Made by a program: the position numbers and the translations under genes. The notes below the pieces were generated by a model that worked only from the letters and a program-made list of their open reading frames with translations, had not been told where the DNA came from and did no database searches. Positions 1-7,116 of a stretch of 25,639 nucleotides of DNA are shown one piece after another. This DNA comes from JBMFOH01 sp049969715 [NCBI: bacterium]. GTDB taxonomy: Bacteria; DUMJ01. The DNA is taken from the NCBI GenBank assembly GCA_049969715.1, contig JBMFOH010000025.1, positions 1-25,639 of the forward strand. The letters are read 5' to 3'. Position 1 is the stretch's first letter. Every line of letters begins with the position of its first letter.

Positions 1-206
1 TAAGTTATCTAGGATTACCCATCGTATTAGAATGTTTCAAACGGTCTTTGGAAAGGGGGTGGGCAAAATGATTACAGGCCAGGGTGTTGACTCTCAGTTT
101 GGGGACACTTTCTATAGAAGCCTCTTACTAACCAGTTCCCTCCTGCTCTTCAGATGATATAGTATTAATAAAAAAACTTGAGAAGAAGAGGAGGAATCAT
201 ATATCT
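1..206. other. Gene-free left edge
   Basis: No intact gene is visible. A short open frame on the + strand at 3-68 (22 codons, ending at the TGA at 69-71) runs in from the left edge and could be the tail of a gene or part of the decayed element to the right. A second short frame from the ATG at 68 ends after about 26 codons. Neither gives a recognisable protein. An A-run near 168-177 has no hairpin beside it, so I do not call a terminator. Confidence 0.4.
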
Positions 207-550
207 AGAAAAGTTTCCTTTGAAGCTAAGGAAAAACAAGTTATCCGCTTCCTTAAGAATTCAGCATTCAATATGCATGATATATCCTTATCATTATTAA
301 CCTATATTGGATAAAATATCGAGTATCTCAGGATATAGTCCTGTTATCATAGATTGGGTAACTAATGATGGTTAGGCTCTTTTTGGTGTAGCTTTATCTT
401 CTAAGTTAGGTAGAGCTTTGGTATTTTAACGAAATATTATACCTGCAGAAAGATTTAACCCTGAATCAAAATAATATAGAGATAAATTTCATTGAAAGAT
501 TAAGAAGGGTCTGTCAAGAAACTAGAGTAAATTCCTAATCGTTCTTTAAA
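207..550 (+). pseudogene. Decayed IS4-like DDE transposase remnant
   Basis: Three + strand segments in different frames, each with stops nearby, read in order like a DDE transposase of the IS4/DDE_Tnp_1 type. Frame at 207-312 gives KQVIRFLKN followed by a leucine-rich helix, like the conserved RFL-N block before the first aspartate. Frame at 343-423 gives VIIDWVTNDG, an in-frame stop at 373-375, then ALFGVALSSKLGRALVF, which matches the first catalytic-Asp strand and the following GRA-L block. Frame at 473-535 gives NIEINFIERLRRV, like the N-x-E-x-x-FIERLR block before the second aspartate. At least two frameshifts and several stops rule out function. The family assignment comes from recalled motif patterns, not a search. 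No terminal inverted repeats were identified. Confidence 0.45.
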
Positions 551-701
551 ATAAACAGCTAACGCTGTCAGTATCAGGTGCCAATCCTTTATCTTCTACT
601 GCTAGGTATATCCCTTTAAATAATACCTCATCGTTTGGGAATATTACCCTACTCCTAATCTTGAAAAGATACGATCTTCTTTTAGTTATATAGACTCATA
701 A
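546..701. other. Gene-free stretch downstream of gltX
   Basis: This is the region after the gltX stop codon. On the minus strand an open frame of about 49 codons ends at the TAA at 546-548, but it has no ATG, GTG or TTG near its beginning. It contains the stretch RVIFPNDEVLFKGIYLAVED, which looks protein-like but which I do not recognise. An adjacent minus frame stays open into about 490. It may be a decayed gene that once followed gltX, or chance. No hairpin with a U-tract was seen for terminating the gltX transcript. Confidence 0.3.
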
Positions 702-2087
702 TTATACATTTTCTATCTTGTTGGTAAATCTTTTTATCCTATCTATCACTCGAGATTTTCCTATCAGTTCTAATGTCTCAAATAGACTTGGCGTAACTTT
801 TTTCCCTGTCACTATGATTCTTAATGACTGGAGAAAACCTCTTGAATCTAATGACTCTTCCTCTATGAAACCTCTTATACAGGTTTCTATTGTCGTAGCC
901 CTCCAATCTTCTAGAAGAGCTAACTTACTATTTAGTCTTGATAAAATATCGCTAATCTTCTCCCTATCAAATGGTTCAATCTCTCTCCGGAAGTCTTCTA
1001 TAAAGAAAAAATCTCCTATACTTATAAAATCATTTAAAGTCTTTACTCTAGGCTGGAGTAATCCTATTACACTTAGGAGATACTTTCTATCTAAGGTCCA
1101 ATCCTTGAGTCCTTTCTCGATTAGAAACTCAGATAGAGACTCTAACAACTCTTCCTTCTCTTTTCTCCGTATATGTTCTTGTGAGAGAAATTCTAACTTT
1201 TTCATATCAAAGATAGCAGGATTTTTAGTGAGTCTCTCTAGAGAGAATAATTCTATTAATTCCTCTTTTGTGAGTATCTGCTTATCGTTATAAGATGCCC
1301 CCATAAGGGCAAGAAAGTTTATCATCGCCTCTGATGGGAATCCCATATCTTTATACTCTCCAATTGATGTGGCTCCATGGCGTTTGCTAAGCTTGGCTTT
1401 ATCAGGACCTAATATCATCGGAATGTGGATAAATATTGGTACTCTTTTATTTAGAGCATTATAAACCTGAATCTGTTTTGGTGTATTTGAGATATGGTCC
1501 TCCCCCCTTATTACATGTGTTATCTTCATATCTATATCATCTATTACAACACCGAAGTTATATGTAGGGGTACCATCTGATTTTAGGATTACAAAGTCAT
1601 CGATAGTGTTATTCTGAAAGTGGAGTTCTCCTCTTAGATAATCAAAGAATACTGTTTCCCCTTCTTTGGTTACAAAGAGACGGATTGCAGGCTTTCTAGT
1701 CCTTCTAAGTTCCTCCTTTTCACTTTCAGATAGATTTAGGCAGTGTCTATCATACCCATTAGATTTCCTTGCTTCTAATTCCTCTTTGGTACAGAAACAT
1801 TCATATGCCTTTCCCTCTTTTACTAGCTTTTCGGCGATTTCTCTATAGATATGAAGTCTTTCACTCTGTCTATAGAACTCATCCCAATCTAGTCCTAGCC
1901 ACTTTAGATCCTCTATTATCGCCTCTTCGAACTCTACCTTTGACCTCTCTCTATCGGTATCCTCTATCCTTAAAATGAACGCTCCCCCCTCTTTTCTAGC
2001 GAATAACCAGTTAAAAAGGGCAGTACGAGCTGTTCCTATGTGGAGATATCCTGTAGGACTTGGGGCAAACCGAACTCTTATACCCAT
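702..2087 (-). CDS. gltX: Glutamate--tRNA ligase
   Basis: Cytoplasmic class I aminoacyl-tRNA synthetase that charges tRNA-Glu, and possibly tRNA-Gln if the organism uses the amidotransferase route. The 461-residue length is typical of bacterial GluRS. The Rossmann catalytic domain begins with FAPSPTGYLHIG, whose HIGH-class motif HIGT is at residues 16-19. KLSKR is at 232-236. A zinc-binding insertion fits C97, C99, Y112 and C116 (the CxC...YxxxC type). The helical anticodon-binding C-terminus follows. The ATG start overlaps the end of the upstream peptidase gene by 10 bp and has no strong SD, so translation is probably coupled. It is the last intact gene of the minus-strand operon. Nothing in the sequence separates discriminating from non-discriminating GluRS with certainty. 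Confidence 0.97.
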   Translation of the reverse strand: MGIRVRFAPSPTGYLHIGTARTALFNWLFARKEGGAFILRIEDTDRERSKVEFEEAIIEDLKWLGLDWDEFYRQSERLHIYREIAEKLVKEGKAYECFCTKEELEARKSNGYDRHCLNLSESEKEELRRTRKPAIRLFVTKEGETVFFDYLRGELHFQNNTIDDFVILKSDGTPTYNFGVVIDDIDMKITHVIRGEDHISNTPKQIQVYNALNKRVPIFIHIPMILGPDKAKLSKRHGATSIGEYKDMGFPSEAMINFLALMGASYNDKQILTKEELIELFSLERLTKNPAIFDMKKLEFLSQEHIRRKEKEELLESLSEFLIEKGLKDWTLDRKYLLSVIGLLQPRVKTLNDFISIGDFFFIEDFRREIEPFDREKISDILSRLNSKLALLEDWRATTIETCIRGFIEEESLDSRGFLQSLRIIVTGKKVTPSLFETLELIGKSRVIDRIKRFTNKIENV

Positions 2088-3157
2088 ATCAGATTAGCTA
2101 TTTTCTTCGCATCTAATCTCTTGAGTACAGCCTTCATAAGCCTTACTGTATCTTCGAAGTCATCTCTATGGACAACTCCCACGTGGCTATGTATATATCG
2201 GGACGGAACACTGATAACTACTGTAGGGACTCCTCCATCATATAAATGGATCCTCCCTCCATCTTCTCCTCCCCTTAGAAGGAGTTCATACTGGTAGGGG
2301 ATATGTTCTTCTTCTGCTACCTCTTCCACAAACTCTACCAATTTTCTATTTGGAAGCATACTACTATCCATAACTCCAATAGATGGTCCCTTACCTAACT
2401 TTATATCTGACTCCTCCTTCTTTACATTTGGAGTATCTCCCGCTAAACCTACCTCTAGGACAAACGCTACATCAGGTTTTGCTATCTTCACACTAGTCTC
2501 GGCTCCCCTTAAACCCACTTCCTCTTGAACAGTGCCTACTCCTATAATAGTGTTAGGATGCTCCTCTCCCTTTAATTCCTCAAAGACCCTAATAATTACA
2601 GCGCATCCTATCCTATCATCCCATGCCTTACCTAAAAGATATTTGCCATCTTTTCCTATCACTTGATACTGAGACCAAGGCACTATCGGAGATCCGGGCT
2701 TTATACCGAAGTCCTTTTCTACCTCCTCCTTACTCCTCGCTCCTATATCTATAAAGAGGTCTTCCAGTTTTATAGGTTTTTCTCTCTCTTCTTGTGGAAG
2801 GAGGTGGGGCGGTTTAGAACCTATTACTCCTGGAAATTCTCCACTCTTTGAATATACTATTACCCTCTGGGATGGTAATACCTGACTCCACCATCCTCCT
2901 ATAGGGGCAAATTTCAGGAATCCTTCATCAGTTATGTATTTTACTATAAAACCTACCTCATCCATATGGGCAGCAAGCATTACCCTTGGGTAGCTCATAT
3001 CTCCTCTCTTTTCACAGAGGATACTTCCTATTCTATCATACTTTATTTCTCCAAAGGGAGAAAGATACTGAGCCATCTTTTCCCTTATTCTATCTTCATA
3101 GCTACCTATCCCTGGTGTCTCTGTTAAATCCTTTAGAAGTAGGTCTATGCTATCCAA
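2078..3157 (-). CDS. M42 family metallo-aminopeptidase
   Basis: Predicted cytosolic di-zinc aminopeptidase of the M42 family (FrvX / glutamyl-aminopeptidase / TET type), 359 residues, the usual length. These enzymes typically form large self-compartmentalised complexes that trim peptides. Visible ligands and catalytic residues are H64 (AAHMDEVGF), the bridging D180 (KAWDDRIG), the catalytic pair E212-E213 (VQEEVGLRGA), E235 (LEVGLAGD, where many members have Asp), and H323 (YIHSH). The start is TTG, about 12 nt after GGAGGG at the end of the preceding gene, and no better start lies before residue 28. It follows the Spy-like gene by 6 bp and overlaps gltX. Substrate specificity cannot be read; older annotations may call it endoglucanase M or deblocking aminopeptidase. 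Confidence 0.93.
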   Translation of the reverse strand: MDSIDLLLKDLTETPGIGSYEDRIREKMAQYLSPFGEIKYDRIGSILCEKRGDMSYPRVMLAAHMDEVGFIVKYITDEGFLKFAPIGGWWSQVLPSQRVIVYSKSGEFPGVIGSKPPHLLPQEEREKPIKLEDLFIDIGARSKEEVEKDFGIKPGSPIVPWSQYQVIGKDGKYLLGKAWDDRIGCAVIIRVFEELKGEEHPNTIIGVGTVQEEVGLRGAETSVKIAKPDVAFVLEVGLAGDTPNVKKEESDIKLGKGPSIGVMDSSMLPNRKLVEFVEEVAEEEHIPYQYELLLRGGEDGGRIHLYDGGVPTVVISVPSRYIHSHVGVVHRDDFEDTVRLMKAVLKRLDAKKIANLIWV

Positions 3158-3163
3158 TCTATA

Positions 3164-3877
3164 TCACTTCCCTCCTGGAAATAATATGTCCTTTTGCTCT
3201 TTAGTAAGGACCTCCCTTAGACTCACCATATAATTTACCTCATCATCCTTCTTCTTGTTGTCTATAGCTATTATCAGTGCAACCCTTGTATTTATGTCTT
3301 TTGTTGATGCCCTTTCTTGTCTCAGCTGTTGGACCTTATATCCTTCTATCATACGAGCTATGTCGAGATTTAATCTTTCTTTATCGTATGCCTCACGTAA
3401 CTGTTCTAATCTATCAACCTGTTCTTTGGTAAATAGGATCGGAAATTGCTTGAGCTGTTCCTGAGTAAGAACCTTTTGCATCTCAAAGTAATAGGTTATC
3501 CTTGCCTTCTGGAGCTCTCTTAGGTCACTCAATAACTGCTCTCTGATCTTATCTATACTGGTTTGGTCATTCTTCTGGGCAGCAGGCTTTAGCTGTTTAT
3601 TCCAGGTATCAGAGAATGCCTTTGAATATTTTACCTCTGCTTCTTGAAGATTTTCTCTTAGTTTGGTAAGCTTATCTATCTGGTCTGATGTAAGGTTTAA
3701 TTTCCCTATGTCTACCTCAGGAATAGGCTTGCCAAAGTTATACTTTAATGGGTCTGTAATGATTGTCTTTACTGATACCTTCATAAGTGGTTTTGTCTTC
3801 GTTTGCTGGGCAAACCCACTAGTAGAGACTAGAACAAGTATTAATATTACTGATACTACTAGTAGCAATTTTTTCAT
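3164..3877 (-). CDS. Secreted Spy/CpxP-like LTxxQ-repeat protein
   Basis: A 237-residue protein with a clear Sec signal peptide: KK, a hydrophobic core at about 4-20, and probable cleavage after SGFA at 23. The mature part is hydrophilic, Gln/Lys/Glu-rich and predicted mostly helical. Four LTxxQ-type motifs are visible: LTSDQ (62-66), LTQEQ (137-141), FTKEQ (149-153) and LTKEQ (224-228). LTxxQ motifs mark the Spy/CpxP family of periplasmic chaperone or stress-sensing proteins, but those are usually shorter with two motifs, so this looks like a doubled or divergent relative. The ATG overlaps the lipA stop (ATGA) behind a strong GGAGGTGA SD. The role is unproven; extracytoplasmic chaperone or metal/stress buffering is inference. 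Confidence 0.7.
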   Translation of the reverse strand: MKKLLLVVSVILILVLVSTSGFAQQTKTKPLMKVSVKTIITDPLKYNFGKPIPEVDIGKLNLTSDQIDKLTKLRENLQEAEVKYSKAFSDTWNKQLKPAAQKNDQTSIDKIREQLLSDLRELQKARITYYFEMQKVLTQEQLKQFPILFTKEQVDRLEQLREAYDKERLNLDIARMIEGYKVQQLRQERASTKDINTRVALIIAIDNKKKDDEVNYMVSLREVLTKEQKDILFPGGK

Positions 3878-4746
3878 CTATCTTTCACCTCCGAGATTTT
3901 TTCATAGCCTTTTTGGGCAAGATATGAACTTCTTACAAATGGACCGGCAATAACATATTTAATACCTGCCTCATAAGCCATCGATTCAAACTCTTTAAAC
4001 CTTTCTGGGCGAACATACTCCACTACCGGTAGATGTTTTTTAGATGGCTGAAGATATTGTCCAATAGTGAGTATATCGCATCCTACTCCTGCTAACCTTT
4101 TAAACACACTAAAAAGCTCTTCTTCCTTTTCTCCTAATCCTACCATTATTCCAGACTTAGTAATTATACTAGAGTGTCGCTCTTTGGTCCAATAGAGTAT
4201 CTCTATGGATCTATCAAAATCAGCTATAGGTCTTACTGTAGGATAGAGTGATGGGACAGTCTCCACATTATGGTTTAGTACATCCGGATGGGCATCCAAT
4301 ACAATATTTAATGCACCTCTATCTCCTTTGAAGTCTGGAATAAGGACCTCTATCTTTACATCAGACGAGGTTTTCTTTATCTCTAGTATTGTATCTCTAA
4401 ACTGCTCTGCACCTCCTTTTATCAGGTCATCTCTTGTAACAGATGTAACTACTACATATCTAAGATTTAACGCCTTTACTGCATTCGCCACCCTCTTTGG
4501 CTCATCGACATCTACTGGGGAAGGTCTACCTTTTTCTATAGCGCAGAATCTACAGTTTCTTGTACAGATCTTCCCAAGGATAAGGAAGGTAGCTGTCCCC
4601 TGGTTAAAACACTCAGATATATTGGGACACTGGGCTTCTTGGCATACTGTATGTAGTAGATTCTTCGATAATGCATCCTCTACATTCAATGCCTCTAGGG
4701 TTTCACCTGTTATTTTTTTTCTTAACCATACAGGTTTACTAACCAA
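3874..4746 (-). CDS. lipA: Lipoyl synthase (radical SAM)
   Basis: Inserts two sulfur atoms into protein-bound octanoyl groups to make lipoyl cofactor, as the partner of LipB. Counting from the TTG start gives 290 residues. The auxiliary-cluster motif CX4CX5C is C35, C40, C46. The radical-SAM motif CX3CX2C is C61, C65, C68 (CTRNCRFC). The C-terminal RSSY, whose serine ligates the auxiliary cluster, is present. I choose the TTG at 4744-4746 because AGGAGG lies 7 nt upstream (4754-4759). A GTG at 4773 would add 9 residues but would put that SD inside the gene. With the TTG start, lipA overlaps lipB by 8 bp and its stop overlaps the next ATG by 4 bp, which suggests coupled translation. Confidence 0.95.
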   Translation of the reverse strand: MVSKPVWLRKKITGETLEALNVEDALSKNLLHTVCQEAQCPNISECFNQGTATFLILGKICTRNCRFCAIEKGRPSPVDVDEPKRVANAVKALNLRYVVVTSVTRDDLIKGGAEQFRDTILEIKKTSSDVKIEVLIPDFKGDRGALNIVLDAHPDVLNHNVETVPSLYPTVRPIADFDRSIEILYWTKERHSSIITKSGIMVGLGEKEEELFSVFKRLAGVGCDILTIGQYLQPSKKHLPVVEYVRPERFKEFESMAYEAGIKYVIAGPFVRSSYLAQKGYEKISEVKDR

Positions 4747-5389
4747 ATACAATCCTCCTATCAAAGATTTCACTAAATATACGTAATAAATTACTCTTTA
4801 GTTCGTCCATTGGAACTGATTCACCTAAAACCTTTTCTATTGAGACCATCTCTACATCTTCCAGCCCACATGGACGAATGAGATTAAAGTCCTCTAATCT
4901 ATTGTTTACATTTAGTGCCAAACCATGATAAGTAACCCATCTCCTTACAGCTACCCCTATAGAACATATCTTTCTTCTCTGATCTATCCATACCCCTGTA
5001 AATCCTTTCTTCCTTATTCCCTTTATATTATATATGCCAAGTAACTCTATTACTAGCTCCTCTAGTTCCCTTACATATGTATGTATATCCTTTTTATCTA
5101 GCTTTAGTATGGGATATACTACGAGTTGTCCAGGCTCATGGAGGGTAATACTTCCTCCTCTAGAGGAATTATAGACCTCTATCCCCTTAGCTTTTATCTC
5201 GTCTATACTTTTTAAAAATACTGATTCCCTTTTAGTGCTTTTACCCAGAGTAAATACTGAGGGATGTTCCACAAAGATAAGGTACCCTGGCGATTCTTCT
5301 CCAATAACCTTTAAAACCAGCTCTTCTTGAAGGAGCTCGGTATTTCTGTATCTTTCCAGTCCTAGGTCTAGAAATATACATTCTAGCAT
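4739..5389 (-). CDS. lipB: Octanoyl-ACP:protein octanoyltransferase
   Basis: Transfers octanoate from acyl carrier protein to lipoyl domains, the first step of lipoate synthesis; the product is the LipA substrate. At 216 residues it has the family length. The RGG-x-x-T-x-H-x-PGQ block is at 77-88 with H84, the conserved lysine is K140 (KICSIGVAV), and the catalytic cysteine is C174 (RPCG). These give the expected Cys-Lys acyltransferase pair. LHEPGQ replaces the more common YHGPGQ. The ATG is preceded by GGAAGAGG at a 9-nt spacing. It is the first gene of the minus operon; see the divergent promoter region at 5389-5438. Confidence 0.95.
   Translation of the reverse strand: MLECIFLDLGLERYRNTELLQEELVLKVIGEESPGYLIFVEHPSVFTLGKSTKRESVFLKSIDEIKAKGIEVYNSSRGGSITLHEPGQLVVYPILKLDKKDIHTYVRELEELVIELLGIYNIKGIRKKGFTGVWIDQRRKICSIGVAVRRWVTYHGLALNVNNRLEDFNLIRPCGLEDVEMVSIEKVLGESVPMDELKSNLLRIFSEIFDRRIVFG
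4754..4759 (-). promoter_or_regulatory. SD that sets the lipA TTG start
   Basis: A perfect AGGAGG on the minus strand lies inside the lipB coding end, 7 nt before the TTG at 4744-4746. It favours the TTG over the upstream in-frame GTG at 4773, which has no SD of comparable quality. Confidence 0.75.
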
Positions 5390-5417
5390 TTACATATACC
5401 TCTTCCACTTATATAAT
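5389..5417 (+). promoter_or_regulatory. Predicted sigma70 promoter for cysE
   Basis: TTTACA at 5389-5394, a 17-bp spacer and a perfect TATAAT at 5412-5417 put the transcription start near 5424, about 34 nt before the cysE ATG. The -35 box touches the lipB start codon and the -10 box overlaps the opposing -10 of the lipB promoter. Confidence 0.6.
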
Positions 5418-5438
5418 TAATATTAGCATATTAGTAAA
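5410..5438 (-). promoter_or_regulatory. Predicted promoter for the lipB operon
   Basis: On the minus strand, TTTACT (5433-5438), a 17-bp spacer and TATATA (5410-5415). The predicted start near 5403 leaves only about 14 nt of leader, with the SD close to the RNA 5' end. Both boxes are imperfect, so this is weaker than the cysE promoter it overlaps. Confidence 0.4.
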
Positions 5439-5457
5439 GTTTATATAGGAGGAAGAT

Positions 5458-6129
5458 ATGCTTGAGGCTTTAAAGGCAGATTTTAAAGCAGTTTTTGAAA
5501 AAGACCCAGCTGCCAGGAATATTCTAGATGTAATATTATTTTATCCTGGTTTTCATGCGATTGTAGGCTATAGGATAGCTCATTGGCTTTGGGATATTGG
5601 GCTTAAAAATCTCGCTATGTGTATTTCATTTGTTATTCGTAGACTTACTGGGATAGAGATCCATCCTGCTGCTAAGATTGGAAAAGGATTCTTCATAGAC
5701 CATGGGATGGGGGTAGTGATAGGGGAGACTACAGAGATAGGCGAGGATGTCTTATTGTATCAAGGAGTAACACTGGGTGGTACTGGAAAACATAAGGGTA
5801 AGAGACATCCCACTATTGGGAATAATGTAGTAGTTGGAGCTGGAGCAAAGGTTCTTGGACCAATAAATATAGGGGACAATGTCAAGATTGGGGCTGGTTC
5901 AGTTGTACTAAGGTCTATACCAAATAATTCTACCGTAGTTGGGATCCCAGGTAAGATAGTAAGGAGAAATGGGCAGAAACTTACCCCAGCAGAACAGTTG
6001 GCGCACGGAGATATTCCTGATATAGAGAGTATGGCTATAAGATGCTTAGAGTGTGAATTAAAGAGGTTACGGGAAGAACTTAATAATCTTAGAAGGGAGA
6101 TTAGTAGCTTTAGCTCGAAAGTATCTTAA
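5458..6129 (+). CDS. cysE: Serine O-acetyltransferase
   Basis: Cytoplasmic enzyme that acetylates L-serine with acetyl-CoA to O-acetylserine, the precursor for cysteine. At 223 residues it is the short EpsC-like form of the family. An N-terminal helical region with YRIAHWLW is followed by a left-handed beta-helix of hexapeptide repeats (about 67-170), including the DH pair D81-H82 in [11 protein letters not shown] and [12 protein letters not shown]. The C-terminus ends in a charged, coiled-coil-like tail ([16 protein letters not shown]). The ATG follows AGGAGG at a suitable distance. No cysK is nearby. Its 3' end overlaps the convergent kinase gene by 20 bp. Confidence 0.95.
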   Translation: MLEALKADFKAVFEKDPAARNILDVILFYPGFHAIVGYRIAHWLWDIGLKNLAMCISFVIRRLTGIEIHPAAKIGKGFFIDHGMGVVIGETTEIGEDVLLYQGVTLGGTGKHKGKRHPTIGNNVVVGAGAKVLGPINIGDNVKIGAGSVVLRSIPNNSTVVGIPGKIVRRNGQKLTPAEQLAHGDIPDIESMAIRCLECELKRLREELNNLRREISSFSSKVS

Positions 6130-7057
6130 TATCTACCTCCTCTCTTATCCTCTCTACATCATCCATTTTAAATATACATCCGCCAAAACTTAGTGTATTT
6201 GCTGTACCACAGGCTATCGCAAGTCTTAGTATCTTTTTTGGAGAAAATCCGTTAATCCTTCCATAGATAACAGCACTATAGAAGGCGTCTCCTGAACCTA
6301 TAGAATATTTTGAATATAATTTGGTAGGTCTTCCTTCTATTACTGTCTCCTCATTGATAAATATTGCTCCATTTTCTCCCCTAGTAATTATAAGCCATCT
6401 TGTGCCAATCTTATACAGCTTTCTATAAAGGTTTAAGAGAGACCCTCTTTCTTTGATATCTATATTGAATGCCCCTCTTAGTTCTTCTTCATTTATCTTT
6501 ATGCAGAAGGCTCCAACCTTAGAAGTTAGTTCTAAGATCCTTCCACTTGTATCTATAAATATCTCTTTATCCTCCATTTTAAATCTATTTACTATCTCAT
6601 AGATCTTTTCAGGAGAGAAACTTGGTGGGGCCCCTCCAGAAAGTACGAATATCTTTACTAGTGGAAGGTATCTCTCTGTGAGAAACATAATAAAGTCTTC
6701 TATCTCCTTCTCAGTTATTTCTGGACCTAATTCATTGGTTATTACTCCTAGCCCTGTAGGTTCCTCATAAGTAGCATAGGCTATTCGTGTTTCATCATTT
6801 ATCCAAAAATAGTCGTTATTTATGCCTTCTTTTTCTATCTTTTCCTTAAAAATTTCTCCTATCTTACCTCCAATTATTCCTGAGCAGATATAATCATTAT
6901 AGCCTAATGTCTTTAATGCCCTTCCTACATTTGCCCCCTTCCCCCCTGCCAACACTATCAACCTTTCTGCCTTATTTACCCCCAACGGATTGTATTTTTT
7001 TACGATGGCAGTCCTATCTAATGCAGGATTTAGATTTACAATGATTACCTCTGGCAT
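6110..7057 (-). CDS. PfkB-family sugar-phosphate kinase (1-phosphofructokinase/tagatose-6-P kinase type)
   Basis: A 315-residue ribokinase-fold kinase of the FruK/LacC branch, which phosphorylates a sugar phosphate such as fructose 1-phosphate or tagatose 6-phosphate with ATP. Both PfkB signatures are visible: [12 protein letters not shown] (37-48) and IGSGDAF (253-259), with the catalytic base D257. The N-terminus [10 protein letters not shown] is typical of the FruK/LacC group. The ATG is preceded by AAAGGAG at about 8 nt. No PTS or fructose genes lie beside it, so the substrate is open. It is a single gene, divergent from mutS2 and convergent with cysE. Confidence 0.85.
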   Translation of the reverse strand: MPEVIIVNLNPALDRTAIVKKYNPLGVNKAERLIVLAGGKGANVGRALKTLGYNDYICSGIIGGKIGEIFKEKIEKEGINNDYFWINDETRIAYATYEEPTGLGVITNELGPEITEKEIEDFIMFLTERYLPLVKIFVLSGGAPPSFSPEKIYEIVNRFKMEDKEIFIDTSGRILELTSKVGAFCIKINEEELRGAFNIDIKERGSLLNLYRKLYKIGTRWLIITRGENGAIFINEETVIEGRPTKLYSKYSIGSGDAFYSAVIYGRINGFSPKKILRLAIACGTANTLSFGGCIFKMDDVERIREEVDIKILSS

Positions 7058-7101
7058 AAACTAGTCTCCTTTCTTGTTATATATTAGCTTCTTAACCTTT
7101 A

Positions 7102-7110
7102 TGCTACAAT
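7102..7110 (+). promoter_or_regulatory. Extended -10 promoter for mutS2
   Basis: TGCTACAAT is an extended -10 (TGn followed by TACAAT, five of six consensus bases). The box ends 6 nt before the mutS2 ATG at 7117, so transcription should start at or next to the A of the ATG. No SD precedes that ATG, consistent with a leaderless mRNA. No good -35 is seen, which an extended -10 can tolerate. Confidence 0.5.
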
Positions 7111-7116
7111 ATTAAT

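Noticed and set aside
168-177. A-run that could be the U-tract of a minus-strand terminator
   Set aside because: No inverted repeat lies on the appropriate side; the adjacent sequence is a one-sided pyrimidine or purine run that cannot fold.
718-1293. Plus-strand open frame opposite gltX
   Set aside because: It lies entirely antisense to gltX, which has every expected catalytic motif. The frame has no recognisable domain and is explained by the codon use of the real gene.
4747-4773. N-terminal extension of lipA from a GTG at 4773
   Set aside because: The only strong SD lies downstream of this GTG and fits the TTG at 4746.
4328-4786. Plus-strand open frame opposite lipA
   Set aside because: It is a shadow of lipA, which carries both iron-sulfur motifs, and it has no family resemblance or SD.
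7058-7100. Minus-strand promoter for the PfkB gene (TTGTAG, 17 bp, TAATAT)
   Set aside because: Only three of six and four of six consensus bases match, which is too weak to call in such AT-rich sequence.
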